A stretch of DNA of 64,000 bases. Origin: Calliopum simillimum. Lineage: Eukaryota > Arthropoda > Insecta > Diptera > Lauxaniidae. The translations under genes were made by a program, and so were the position numbers. The notes beneath the pieces are model-generated. The model was not told the origin of the DNA. It did not search any database and worked only from the letters and a program-made list of their open reading frames with translations. This document shows, one piece after another, positions 59,601-64,000 of the stretch (position 1 is the stretch's first letter; every line of letters starts with the position of its first letter). The stretch is taken from positions 122,588,897 through 122,652,896 of the forward strand of contig OX638370.1 of the NCBI GenBank assembly GCA_951812925.1, given 5' to 3'.

Positions 59601-62600
59601 ACAAGCTTCAAAATGATGTATGACTCAAGATGGGATTCAGACGCTAAATGGGAGTTTTTGTCTTTTGAACGCCCGCGGAAGGCAAAAATCTTTTTTATTC
59701 AAGAGGGAAGCATCTTACGAAAAAAGTGTACTAGGCATAAAATGCTTTTTGGATATTGCCAAATTTGAGCGAAATCGGAGAAAAAAAATTTTGAGCTGGT
59801 ACACTTGGCATGGAGTGCTTCATAGATTAGGCAATAACCGGGTTAATTTGCCTTATAAAAAGCTTTTCGATTTGCGAGAGAAAGTTTAGTTAGCTCTTAA
59901 AAAATTAGCTAATTGACAACAATAAACTTGTCAGCTGCAGCCCAGAATTCAAAATATTGTATGAGTTTTTTGACACATAGCCAGAAAAGTTTATGTTTAT
60001 GGGAAAAGTTACAAGTCACTCAATAAGTCCGTAGGATGACACATAGATAGCGTTACTAGAATTTTTTCCATACAGTTTTTATTTAGTACCAACTTTCAAA
60101 CAACACGTGTATAAATTTGACAGCAATCTAACTATTGATTCGTGAGTTATAGCATTTTGTGTGAAGCAACTTTTGTTAGTGAAAAAAAAAAATAGAAAAA
60201 AGTGAATTTCGAGCTTTGATAAAGCATTTCTTTTTGATGAAAAAAAATTGCAGTGGAAACCAAACAATTGCTTGATAAACATTATCTGAACCCTGCTCCA
60301 TCGAGACAAATGGTAGAAAAGTGGATTGCTGAATTTAAACGTGGCTGTACCAGCGCAAATGATGCAGAGCGCAGTTGACGCTCAAATTAGGCTGTTTTTC
60401 CAGAAAGCATAAAAAAATTCACAAATTGGTTATGAACGATCGCAAATTGAAGGTGCACGAGCTAGCCGACATTGTAAACGTATCAAAAAGCTCAGTGCAA
60501 AGTGGGTGCCGCGTGAGCTCACAGTAGACCAAAAACAACAACGAATTGATGCTTCGGACGAGTGTTTGACTCTGTTAAGCCGCAATAAAATCGAGTTTTA
60601 TCGTCGATATGTGACAATGGATGAAACATGGCTTCACTATTACACACAAAAATCCAAAATACAGTCAGCTGAGTGGACAGCAGTCGACGAACCGAATTCA
60701 AAGCGAGCAAAGACGCAACAGTCGGCCAGTAAGGTAATGGCGTCTGTATTTTGGGATGCGAAGGGAATAATATTCATCGACTATCTCCAAAAACTATTAC
60801 TATTACTGTGCACTTTTGGATCGATTGAAGGCTGAAATCGCAAAGGATCGGCCGCATTTGCAAAAGAAAAAGTGTTGTTTCACCAAGACAATGCACCGTG
60901 TTACAAATTGATGAAAACGATGGCAAAATTGAATGAATTCGGCTTTAAATTGCTTGTCCACCCACCGTATTCTCCAGATCTAGCCCCCAGCGACTTTTTC
61001 AGGTTTTCAGATTTCAAGAGAATGCTTGCTGGAAAGAAATTTAAGTCCAATGATGAAGTAATCTCTGTAACTAAGGCCTATTTTGACGAGAAAGAGAAAT
61101 CCTACTATAAAAGTGTTATCGAAAAGTTGGAAAATCGCGATACTCGTTGTATCGCCCTCGAAGGCAACTATGATGAATAATAAAATCGAGTTTTGTCAAA
61201 ATTTTGATTTTTTCTTACTTATCCTACGGACTTATTGAATGACCTGTTATGTAAACAGGAAAAGTGAAAAGTTTTCAGCAAATTAAAATCAGATTTTTCA
61301 TGTTTTTTCTTTCTAAAAATCTTGGTGTGATTAAATTCAAATTTTATCCTTTTCCAGAAACACCCACAACCAATAAGAGGGCTTTTTCCTGGCCGCGTTG
61401 TAATTTTTGTTCAAACGAATATTTATAGAAAATTGTTATTCATTTCAGGTTACGGTGGAGCTGGTGGTAGTACTGGGGCTGGTGGTTACGGTAGCGGAGG
61501 CCCTGGTGGCGGTAGTTTTGGCGGGGGAGCTGGAAGTGGTGCAGGCAGTGGTGGTCGAGGAGGAGGTGGAGGCGGAGCAGGTGCTGGAGGTTATGGCAGC
61601 ACTGGCGGTTCTGGAGGTGCTGGTGGACGCGGAGGTAAATAATTTTTGCTTTAGGGTTCGAGCAACAAACATAATTGTGATACGGAAAAGATACCTGAAG
61701 TTACTTGATTAAATTTTTCAATTTATACCTTATAAAGCAATAACCGGGTTAGTTTACCTTTTAATATGGCTTATCGATTTGTATGAGCACTTTCAGTAAA
61801 TTTAAAAAAAATTAAATTGCTTCTCAAAAACTTGTCCGCTGCAGCCCTGAATCTAAAAAATCACAAAGGGTTTTTTTGACACGTGTATGGTGTAAAAATA
61901 TAAAACACATCAAGAGTATTCCTTAAAACGTCTTAGTGCCACGAAAGCTTCGTAACTGCGTAAAAGTTGTCAAGATCAATACGAACTTTGACAGTTTTAC
62001 GAGCTTACGAGGTTTTTGAGGCACTTATACATTTTAGGCATAGCCCAATTGATTTATCAAAGAATTTAAGGCTGAATTAAAAATAAATCATTCAAAAATT
62101 TAAGTGACAAATGAGAAAATACCAATGAGTAACTTAAAGTGCTTTTCCCTGACCGCGTTACAATTTTTGAACGAATGAAAATTCATAGAAAATTGTTTTT
62201 CATTTTAGGTTATGGTGGAGCTGGTGGTGGTACTGGGGCTGGTGGTTACGGTAGCGGAGGCCCTGGTGGCGGTGGTTTTGGCGGCGCAGCTGGTGGAGGT
62301 GATGGTGGTGCCGGTGGATATGGAAGAGGTGGTGCTGGAGCTGGAGGCTATGGTGGAGGAGGAGCTGGAGGCTATGGTGGTGGTGGCGCTGGAGGATTTG
62401 GTGCTGGGGGTGGCGCCGGAGCTGGTGGTGCAGGTCGAGGAGGTGGTACCGGTGGAGCTGGAGGCTATGGTGGTGGTGGTGCTGGGGGTGGCCCCGGAGC
62501 TGGTGGTGCAGGTCGAGGAGGTGGTGCCGGAGGAGCTGGAGGCTATGGTGGTGGTGGTGCTGGAGGATTTGGTGCTGGGGGTGGAGCCGGAGCTGGTGGT

Positions 62601-62999
62601 GCCGGTGGAGCTGGTGGCTATGGTGGTGGTGGTGGTGGTGCTGGAGGATTTGGTGCTGGGGGTGGAGCCGGAGCTGGTGGTGCCGGTCGAGGAGGTGGTG
62701 CCGGTGGAGCTGGAGGCTTTGGAAGTGGGGGTGCTGGTGGTCGTGGTGGCGGTGGAGGTGGTGGTGGTTTTGCTGGCGGTGCTGGTGGTGGAGGCGGTGC
62801 AGGTAGCGCTGGTGGGCGTGGTGGTGCTGGTGGTGCTGGTGGTCGTGGTGGCGGTGGAGGTGGTGGTGGTTTTGCTGGCGGTGCTGGTGGTGCCGGTGGC
62901 GGTGCTGGTGGCGGTGCTGGTGGCGGTGCACAGTACATACCGCCCGGGCGGCCCGGGGGTAATGGACAATTTGACCCACAAACCGGTTACCAATATTAG
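32597..62999 (+). CDS. Cpr47Ef: Glycine-rich R&R (RR-1-like) cuticle protein, five coding exons
   Basis: Secreted structural protein of the exoskeleton, expected to bind chitin. Coding exons are 32597-32605, 54285-54933, 55284-55466, 61449-61634 and 62209-62999, all GT/AG, summing to 605 residues. Residues 1-16 form a signal peptide (MRVLLFVTLLAVTHGA), then mature RLDNNYLPPPP, a short Gly-rich arm, the Rebers-Riddiford chitin-binding domain at about 99-177 (YVNENDGDGNYRFSYETGNG, then GSYSYTNPEGEVVEISYIAD and a PTPPP end), and then about 400 residues made almost only of Gly, Ala, Tyr, Phe and Arg (GGYGGGGAGG-type repeats), ending in a Pro/Gln/Tyr tail GQFDPQTGYQY. The layout recalls Drosophila Cpr47Ef, and also pro-resilin in having an R&R domain plus Gly-rich arms. 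Splitting the signal peptide after a few codons is normal for R&R genes. The first intron is 21.7 kb. Exons 3-5 are tandem duplicates. Product class is certain; the ortholog name is likely but from memory. Confidence 0.93.
32899..33008. repeat. 110-bp hairpin
   Basis: GGGGGTTATCATGATTCAAT, then ATTCCCGGTGAATTTT, are answered by AAAATTACCCGGGAATATTG and ACACGGTAACCCCC. Possibly a small MITE; its position 300 bp into intron 1 could place it in regulatory DNA. Confidence 0.6.
33009..33821. other. Intron DNA, nothing recognised
   Basis: AT-rich, no repeat ends or coding signal. Confidence 0.45.
33822..35354. mobile_element. 1.53-kb giant palindrome (foldback element)
   Basis: The two halves are inverted copies about a centre near 34588, starting ATATGGCTGTGATCATCTCA and ending with its complement. 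Only about 70-100 bp at the centre differ. Open frames at 33824-34137 and 35080-35364 are the same sequence read from each arm. Class II foldback origin is inferred from structure; no target duplication was found. Confidence 0.85.
35365..35560 (+). pseudogene. Transposase fragment, hAT-like
   Basis: Reads DLKLPPQPWLEAADHFAEVS then IVQQISDEDSEAICRA, a stop, and LFKDTGLKANLAYIKT, resembling the central part of certain hAT transposases (LPPQPV...W..AA.YY...). The palindrome at 33822-35354 stops right beside it. Assignment is tentative. Confidence 0.45.
35836..36495. mobile_element. MULE-like foldback element, 660 bp, with 9-bp target duplication
   Basis: GTTGTCCTG stands on both sides (35827-35835 and 36496-36504). 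The ends GGCCTAAGCAAATAACGCCC and the complement of GGCGTTAGGAAATAACGCCC are inverted. The interior is an array of AAATAACGCCCAAA on the left and its complement on the right, so the whole element folds back. A 9-bp duplication suits Mutator-like elements; no transposase. Confidence 0.85.
36624..36883. mobile_element. hAT-like MITE, 260 bp
   Basis: CAGAGCTGGGTAATAAGGAT and the complement of CAGAGCTGGGCGGAAAGGAT are its ends. Flanks TTTTCAAA and TTTGCAAG agree at 6 of 8 positions, fitting an 8-bp hAT duplication. The interior repeats GATTACTGTTATCGTAATC motifs. Confidence 0.75.
36890..38103. other. Intron DNA with small repeats
   Basis: A (CATA/GATA)n stretch near 37585-37625, and a 57-bp hairpin at 37847-37903 (CTTGTGCTCGTCTCT and its complement). 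No gene seen. Confidence 0.5.
38118..39735 (-). pseudogene. LINE ORF2: APE endonuclease and start of reverse transcriptase
   Basis: The endonuclease is nearly complete: SLNVSSL, LQETHL (Glu44), GGDFNSKNPSWGD (Asp145, Asn147), SFLDHFLIS and SFSDHYALVLS (Asp220, His221), all expected catalytic positions. A frameshift near 38460 interrupts the linker; the other frame then reads NIFKNLNTKKSSGPDGLSNF and WKIAKLLPIPKF, the beginning of the reverse transcriptase, and stops at the target-duplication border. Palm and thumb (YADD) are missing. The start overlaps the end of ORF1, usual in Jockey elements. Confidence 0.88.
39722..41004 (-). pseudogene. LINE ORF1 (gag-like, zinc knuckles)
   Basis: Starts MEMGSPGAETSEMIMEED and continues for about 300 residues: a basic N-terminus, a gag-like central domain (PPMIVYKINIKNLTEGLKK), then CCHC knuckles QCKRCQSFGHVAKNC and RCAKCCEAHGPGDC and the start of a third (FCVNCEKFGHPAS). 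A TGA at about 40100 stops it at the point where the third knuckle should end. Reading continues in frame (PKYKLYLQRRREVLAQ) to a frameshift near 40020, after which MVNLANTSLTTPQVSFADKV goes on to 39710. ORF1 proteins of this type bind LINE RNA. Jockey-clade placement is by motif. Confidence 0.85.
41130..41484 (+). repeat. LINE 3' end segment in opposite orientation
   Basis: Non-coding, AT-rich, ending with AATAAATCATTTGAACTTTG and a second GAACTTTG, then the second copy of the target duplication. Taken as the 3' UTR and tail of the same LINE; the exact junction with the inverted part (about 41130) is an estimate. Confidence 0.55.
41684..43084 (-). pseudogene. RTE-like LINE relic, split by an insertion
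   Basis: The right part (42464-43084) is reverse transcriptase: GVRQGCLLSPSLFLIVL, the catalytic DYADDICLLS, KAGLKINVSKTKSM and SFTYLGSIIS. The left part (41684-42017) continues with TIWWTRTISNAELHQKCNQR, LRKWGWIGHTLRKP and GRGRPKTNWKRSL to a stop at 41684. This is the C-terminal arrangement of insect RTE-type endonuclease-reverse transcriptases. A foreign 450-bp segment separates the parts, and the 5' half (endonuclease) is missing. Not functional. Confidence 0.85.
42018..42466. mobile_element. Insertion inside the RTE relic, ~449 bp
   Basis: Interrupts the frame between QVFVNK and the WRILTIWW segment. Ends carry GAAATAAG and its complement, with CTGCAGTAATAACTT motifs at both sides. Probably a MITE; the duplication is at most a few T residues. 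Confidence 0.55.
43090..45460. other. Intron DNA, nothing recognised
   Basis: AT-rich. Frames at 43481-43744 and 45282-45530 show no domain. Confidence 0.45.
45461..46119. mobile_element. MITE, 659 bp
   Basis: Ends ATATCTGTGGCAACAAACCA (continuing GAGTAGCTTA) are perfectly inverted at 46090-46119. The interior has many CTTAAG/CTTAAGC motifs. Flanks are TA-rich, so the duplication is unclear. No coding. Confidence 0.8.
46120..47636. other. Intron DNA, nothing recognised
   Basis: No coding or repeat boundary. The overlapping frames at 47441-47776 run into the next element and are not supported. Confidence 0.45.
47637..48226. mobile_element. MITE with ATCGATAC ends, 590 bp
   Basis: CATATCGATACGTCCAAAGT continues into AAAAGTTGGTAACTCAA; the right end is the complement of CATATCGATACATCCAACGT. 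Phrases like AAGTTGGTAACTTAACTTGCC recur inside. A related 45-bp piece sits in the hAT-like MITE at 1684-1728. Confidence 0.75.
48800..49303 (+). pseudogene. hAT transposase C-terminal fragment
   Basis: Frame reads SEILQRNQYILGAVLYLDEL through SDKELSEL-type sequence to the hAT dimerisation domain: DVLNFWNNYPDKELSELAQI, then FGVPETQVSVGRAFSTLKFI. This domain mediates assembly of hAT transposases. The DNA-binding BED finger and the catalytic core are absent. The frame ends at 49301; no ATG is present at its beginning, consistent with an internal deletion joining 5' end to 3' coding sequence. Confidence 0.85.
49378..49652. mobile_element. MITE nested inside the hAT element
   Basis: GGTTAAAACTACAACTAGAC then ATCTACATTTTT at 49387-49420 and the complement ending at about 49645 form inverted ends extending to ACATAT on both sides. 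Length about 270 bp. Confidence 0.75.
49857..50633. repeat. Repeat-rich spacer with inverted and direct copies
   Basis: GCTGATGTACCCGGGTACT then ATGAAAATTCATACAAATAT occur at 50271-50331 and again, slightly changed, at 50491-50549. TATCTTCCAAACGGTTAGTCC at 50128 has its complement near 50439. It may be the left end of the piggyBac derivative or a separate element. Confidence 0.45.
50634..51408 (-). pseudogene. piggyBac transposase, internally deleted
   Basis: The N-terminal part (50962-51408) reads ENKMADGECLAPRQLNALPY then a long acidic stretch (SDIEPVQETEYYPEDERDSD) and YTARDGNVWSSIPPIPGRIR, RAHNILRSCNPGPVPSTNGL, the typical start of piggyBac transposases. The C-terminal part (50634-50840) is their zinc-binding domain: NCYICIAKRQTRKLCAICNK, PVCAEHSKDHPQCLRCC. 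The whole catalytic core between them (with its three aspartates) is missing and the two parts are in different frames. It cannot transpose by itself. Confidence 0.85.
51409..51999. other. Intron DNA, nothing certain
   Basis: Should hold the 5' end of the piggyBac derivative, but I could not find a TTAA-flanked terminus. Confidence 0.4.
52060..53115 (+). pseudogene. CR1-like LINE relic
   Basis: Pieces in several frames: KKVNIKPKDHFWFKDNYRIA and RSRAEAFKNWQFISNVDTE (linker before the reverse transcriptase), VKSALVNLNTFKASVPDGVS and GEFPSCWKVANVQ (RT start), VVALDISKTFDRL (RT box A with its aspartate), and at the end SLFFDRMIKLWNNLPASVFL plus RFKKNIHRHYSFF, the usual C-terminal motif of CR1/Jockey-group LINEs. 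It ends with AAATAAATAAATG. Multiple stops and frameshifts mark it as dead. Confidence 0.75.
53116..54284. other. End of intron 1, low-complexity foldback
   Basis: At 53690-54165 ATCCAGTGAAAAATATCCAG-type A-rich repeats face TTGGATATTTTT repeats, like the structure at 9.6-9.8 kb. No coding. Confidence 0.5.
54285..54933 (+). CDS. Cpr47Ef: Cuticle gene exon 2: signal core, Gly arm, R&R chitin-binding domain
   Basis: Acceptor TTTGTAG ends at 54284; codes LLFVTLLAVTHGARLD through the R&R domain into GGGYTGGPGVGGGG. The donor GTAAGT at 54934 is phase 1. The donor-side intron sequence (ATTTTTGCTTTCGGTTTC) matches that after exon 4, so the end of this exon belongs to the duplicated unit too. Confidence 0.95.
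54934..55283 (+). other. Cuticle gene intron 2
   Basis: 350 bp. The last 75-110 bp before the acceptor are repeated before exons 4 and 5. The middle (55010-55145) holds CGTAACG/CGTTACG motifs like those in the MITE at 27.7-28.0 kb. Confidence 0.7.
55200..55283 (+). repeat. Duplicated intron flank before exon 3
   Basis: TTTTTCCTAGCCGCGTTAC, an A/T tract, ACGAATGAATATTCACAG and AAAATTGTTTTCCATTTCAG recur with small changes at 61384-61448 (before exon 4) and 62140-62208 (before exon 5). Conservation of about 70-110 bp of intron shows that the copies arose by DNA duplication and not by convergence of Gly codons. Confidence 0.85.
55284..55466 (+). CDS. Cpr47Ef: Cuticle gene exon 3: Gly-rich cassette, 183 nt
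   Basis: Acceptor CATTTCAG; completes a glycine codon and continues YGGAGGGARPGGYGGGG to GAGGRGG. Donor GTAAAT at 55467, phase 1 in and phase 1 out, so length is a multiple of three and the cassette can be gained, lost or skipped without a frame change. Confidence 0.9.
55720..55760 (+). repeat. CCCGGCGTTGCACGGGT motif, end of a dispersed repeat
   Basis: ACTAGCTGTTTTACCCGGCG-TTGCACGGGT resembles a terminal phrase seen in many insect repeats. Its class was not determined. Confidence 0.4.
55925..56125. repeat. 60-bp tandem repeat, about 3 copies
   Basis: Units keep an exact 60-base step: CGGTTATACGTATCTGAAAT (55991), TCGTTACACGTATCTACAAT (56051), with a more diverged unit at 55931, each followed by GTACGTTTCTAA and GCGTAC.GGTACT. 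Confidence 0.8.
56160..56690. other. Intron 3 DNA, nothing recognised
   Basis: A 97-residue minus-strand frame (56259-56552) has no domain I can name. Confidence 0.4.
56695..57146 (+). pseudogene. LINE 3' fragment (I-type C-terminal region) with TAAA tail
   Basis: Reads LRLNYNTKLSREECISIARV, then LFTTKHLFDRTAPMECEYCT and SLTVQHILADCPVSRKNQP, the Cys/His tail that follows RNase H in I-type LINEs (C..C...LTV.HIL..CP). The frame stops at 57033 and the fragment ends in an AAATAAATAAATAAAT tail at about 57125-57146. The 5' rest is truncated, the usual form of LINE insertions. Intron 3 location makes it a later arrival in the duplicated cuticle gene. Confidence 0.75.
57147..57949. other. Intron 3 DNA, nothing recognised
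   Basis: AT-rich, no repeat boundary or coding sequence seen. Confidence 0.4.
57950..58870. repeat. Degenerate ~38-bp minisatellite
   Basis: Units approximate ATCGGTAAAAGTCCAAAAGT plus ATCGAAAAACATCTAAAAT, about 38 bp, repeated some 20 times with much drift and a short interruption near 58270-58370. Minus-strand frames (57981-58271, 58622-59014) are by-products of the repeat. Confidence 0.8.
59219..59821. mobile_element. MITE, 603 bp, ~70-bp inverted repeats
   Basis: GAAGCACTCCATGCCAAGTG continues to CTCAAATTTGGCAATAT (59219-59289) and its complement fills 59752-59821. ATAG stands on both sides and may be a 4-bp duplication. Frame 59620-59889 spans its right end and is not a gene. A relative lies at 395-455. 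Confidence 0.8.
59832..59985 (+). repeat. Downstream intron part of the duplicated exon-3 unit
   Basis: AATAACCGGGTTAATTTGCC, then a CTTGTCAGCTGCAGCCC block and TTTTTTGACAC match 61740-61885 in intron 4 (AATAACCGGGTTAGTTTACC, CTTGTCCGCTGCAGCCC, TTTTTTTGACAC). So about 4.2 kb of foreign sequence (55.6-59.8 kb) sits inside what was once a short intron. Confidence 0.75.
60012..61247 (+). mobile_element. Mariner transposon, 1236 bp, in cuticle intron 3
   Basis: TA (60010-60011 and 61248-61249) flanks inverted ends AGTCACTCAATAAGTCCGTA / complement of GGTCATTCAATAAGTCCGTA. Full-length mariners are about 1.3 kb, so only about 60-100 bp is missing. Confidence 0.88.
60195..61180 (+). pseudogene. Mariner transposase, nearly complete but broken
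   Basis: N-terminal DNA-binding part (NPAPSRQMVEKWIAEFKRG, then KKIHKLVMNDRKLKVHELAD), catalytic Asp in YVTMDETWLHYY, second Asp in LFHQDNAPCY, third in SPDLAPSDFF. Exactly 34 residues lie between the second and third aspartates, the mariner DD34D signature. Breaks: a TGA near 60376, a small deletion around 60500 between the DNA-binding and catalytic halves, and a frame break with a stop near 60810-60870. It ends normally at LEGNYDE and TAA (61178). All three catalytic residues survive, so decay is young, but no active protein can be made. Confidence 0.9.
61384..61448 (+). repeat. Duplicated intron flank before exon 4
   Basis: Second copy of the acceptor-side unit (TTTTTCCTGGCCGCGTTG ... AGAAAATTGTTATTCATTTCAG). 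The sequence before it does not match the other copies. Confidence 0.85.
61449..61634 (+). CDS. Cpr47Ef: Cuticle gene exon 4: Gly-rich cassette, 186 nt
   Basis: A near-copy of exon 3 in structure: same acceptor context, YGGAGGSTGAGGYGSGG start, GGAGGRGG end, donor GTAAAT at 61635, phase 1 at both ends. It is separated from exon 3 by 6 kb of intron, mostly inserted repeats. Confidence 0.9.
61740..61885 (+). repeat. Downstream intron part of the duplicated exon-4 unit
   Basis: Partner of 59832-59985. Here it lies about 105 bp after the exon 4 donor, uninterrupted, and shows the likely original spacing. Confidence 0.75.
62125..62208 (+). repeat. Duplicated intron flank before exon 5
   Basis: Third copy (GAGTAACTTAAAGTGCTTTT, CCCTGACCGCGTTAC, ending TTTTCATTTTAG). 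It shares the extra upstream GTAACTTAA piece with the copy before exon 3. Confidence 0.85.
62209..62999 (+). CDS. Cpr47Ef: Cuticle gene exon 5: long Gly-rich array and C-terminus
   Basis: Acceptor CATTTTAG; begins YGGAGGGTGAGGYGSGG like exons 3 and 4, then expands internally. Blocks coding GGFGAGGGAGAGGAG recur (near 62390, 62560 and 62640), each joined to RGGG and GGAGGYGGGG blocks. It ends with QYIPPGRPGGNGQFDPQTGYQY and TAG at 62997. Confidence 0.95.
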
Positions 63000-64000
63000 A
63001 ATCGTTAATAAAGAGACTATTGCACTTTTGAACACAGCCACTCTAAAACATTATCTGCCGATTATACTCGTAGGTCTTAAGTGTCTCCTATTGTGAGTTT
63101 CTGCCGAATATTTGTTGTAATTTATTTAGTGATAACTCTGCCAAGTTTTAAGTTTTAATATAATGATTTTTAACTTAATGTGTCAATGACTTAAAATTTT
63201 CCCTTATGGTTATGTAGAAATGCATATAAAAACTAAATCCGTGATATAGCTCGTGACCTGATATGATACAATAAATTTATAAAAAAGAGAATAATGCTTT
63301 TTATAAGTAAACCGCAAAAAATGTTATGTTTTGCAAATTCAAATTCCTTAAGTTTTATGAAAATCCCTTTATTTTAATTTCAAATTCCGATTAGAGATAC
63401 TTGTCAAGCGAATTTTGAAAATGGAACAAATAAAGAAATGTTCAACATTATAAAAAATATATTTTTGTTGTCTTGTTGTTGAAATGATAAGTATTTCCTT
63501 TATCTTTTCATATAAGGGATGGGGCACTGCTCATGTTTTCCGTAGATGTTATTACTAGACCTATCGAAAATTCTGAATCGTAAGCGGTAGGTCCATTAAA
63601 ATAAGGCTACAAAAATTATCCATTATTGGTTTTCAAGGCTGATAAAGATTTTTTTTTTTTTTTGATCAAGGATTCTAAGGAAGCTTTGTTTCAAAGTGCA
63701 AAATAATGGTATAAGTTTTTTACACTAATGCCTATTAAAAAACTATTTTCTTTTTATAAACATTTTGAAATAAGATCCATAGAAAGAAAATGTAGCATTA
63801 CAATTAGAACTTCCGTAAGTTTCGCCTTAAGGTTCCAAGTGATGTCAACACTAGCCATTATTTGTATTCTTACAAGCTTATATGTAGCGATATATGTAGC
63901 TTTTACCTAAATTTGGCACTAAAACATTGCACCGTACGTATGTATGTAAGTACCTACTGTGCGCACCATAGTATTGCCGTGTACGAGCAGAGACAAAGTC
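63000..64000. other. 3' UTR and flank of the cuticle gene
   Basis: Contains polyadenylation hexamers at 63007, 63270 and 63429. Beyond about 63450 nothing is recognised; the frame at 63728-63910 is unsupported. Confidence 0.5.
63270..63275 (+). terminator. Candidate polyadenylation signal of the cuticle gene
   Basis: AATAAA 271 bp after the stop. Other hexamers occur at about 63007 (very close to the stop) and 63429; which is used cannot be told from sequence. Confidence 0.45.

Noticed and set aside
62200..63096. Long open frames on the minus strand (His-, Ser/Thr- and Pro-rich) and a second plus-strand Val/Leu-rich frame
   Set aside because: They are by-products of GGN-rich Gly coding in cuticle exon 5; the same happens over exons 2, 3 and 4.

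Overview
This is eukaryotic DNA from a fly (Diptera, Brachycera). It is AT-rich, its introns have GT/AG borders, and both recognisable host genes look like Drosophila genes from cytological region 47D-47E: a muscle troponin C (TpnC47D/TpnC73F type) and a glycine-rich R&R cuticle protein (Cpr47Ef type). A large-genome acalyptrate such as a tephritid fruit fly fits best because of the heavy and varied transposon load, but the species is inferred, not shown. Ortholog names come from remembered Drosophila proteins and should be confirmed by search.

Layout. 1-18.4 kb is intergenic and full of mobile-element debris: a hAT-like MITE, a 1.58-kb element with CAC termini holding a tandem 367-bp repeat and a tRNA-like sequence, a 485-bp palindrome, a Tc1 transposase tail, a GATATC array, a GTGGGCGTGG-box repeat, a deleted mariner with very long inverted repeats, the RNase H end of a LINE, and a 139-bp piggyBac-type MITE. 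18.6-21.9 kb is troponin C (four coding exons, + strand, 157 residues). 22-32.2 kb is intergenic and includes nested foldback elements at 26.2-28.3 kb. 32.3-63.0 kb is the cuticle gene (five coding exons, + strand, 605 residues). Its first coding exon carries only three codons, followed by a 21.7-kb intron holding at least ten mobile elements, among them a LINE with the structure expected of a twin-primed inversion, a MULE-like foldback, an intact-ended hAT, a piggyBac derivative and two further LINE relics. 63.0-64.0 kb is 3' flank.

The two genes are independent structural genes on the same strand. Troponin C is the calcium sensor of the thin filament in muscle. The cuticle protein is secreted and should bind chitin through its R&R domain, with long Gly-rich arms as an elastic or cross-linkable matrix. 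The strongest biological signal is in the cuticle gene: its Gly-rich exons 3, 4 and 5, with the intron sequence around them, are copies of one another, all bounded by phase-1 introns, so the Gly-rich arm appears to have grown by tandem exon duplication. Later transposon insertions spread the copies apart. No rRNA, functional tRNA, CRISPR or prokaryotic feature was found.
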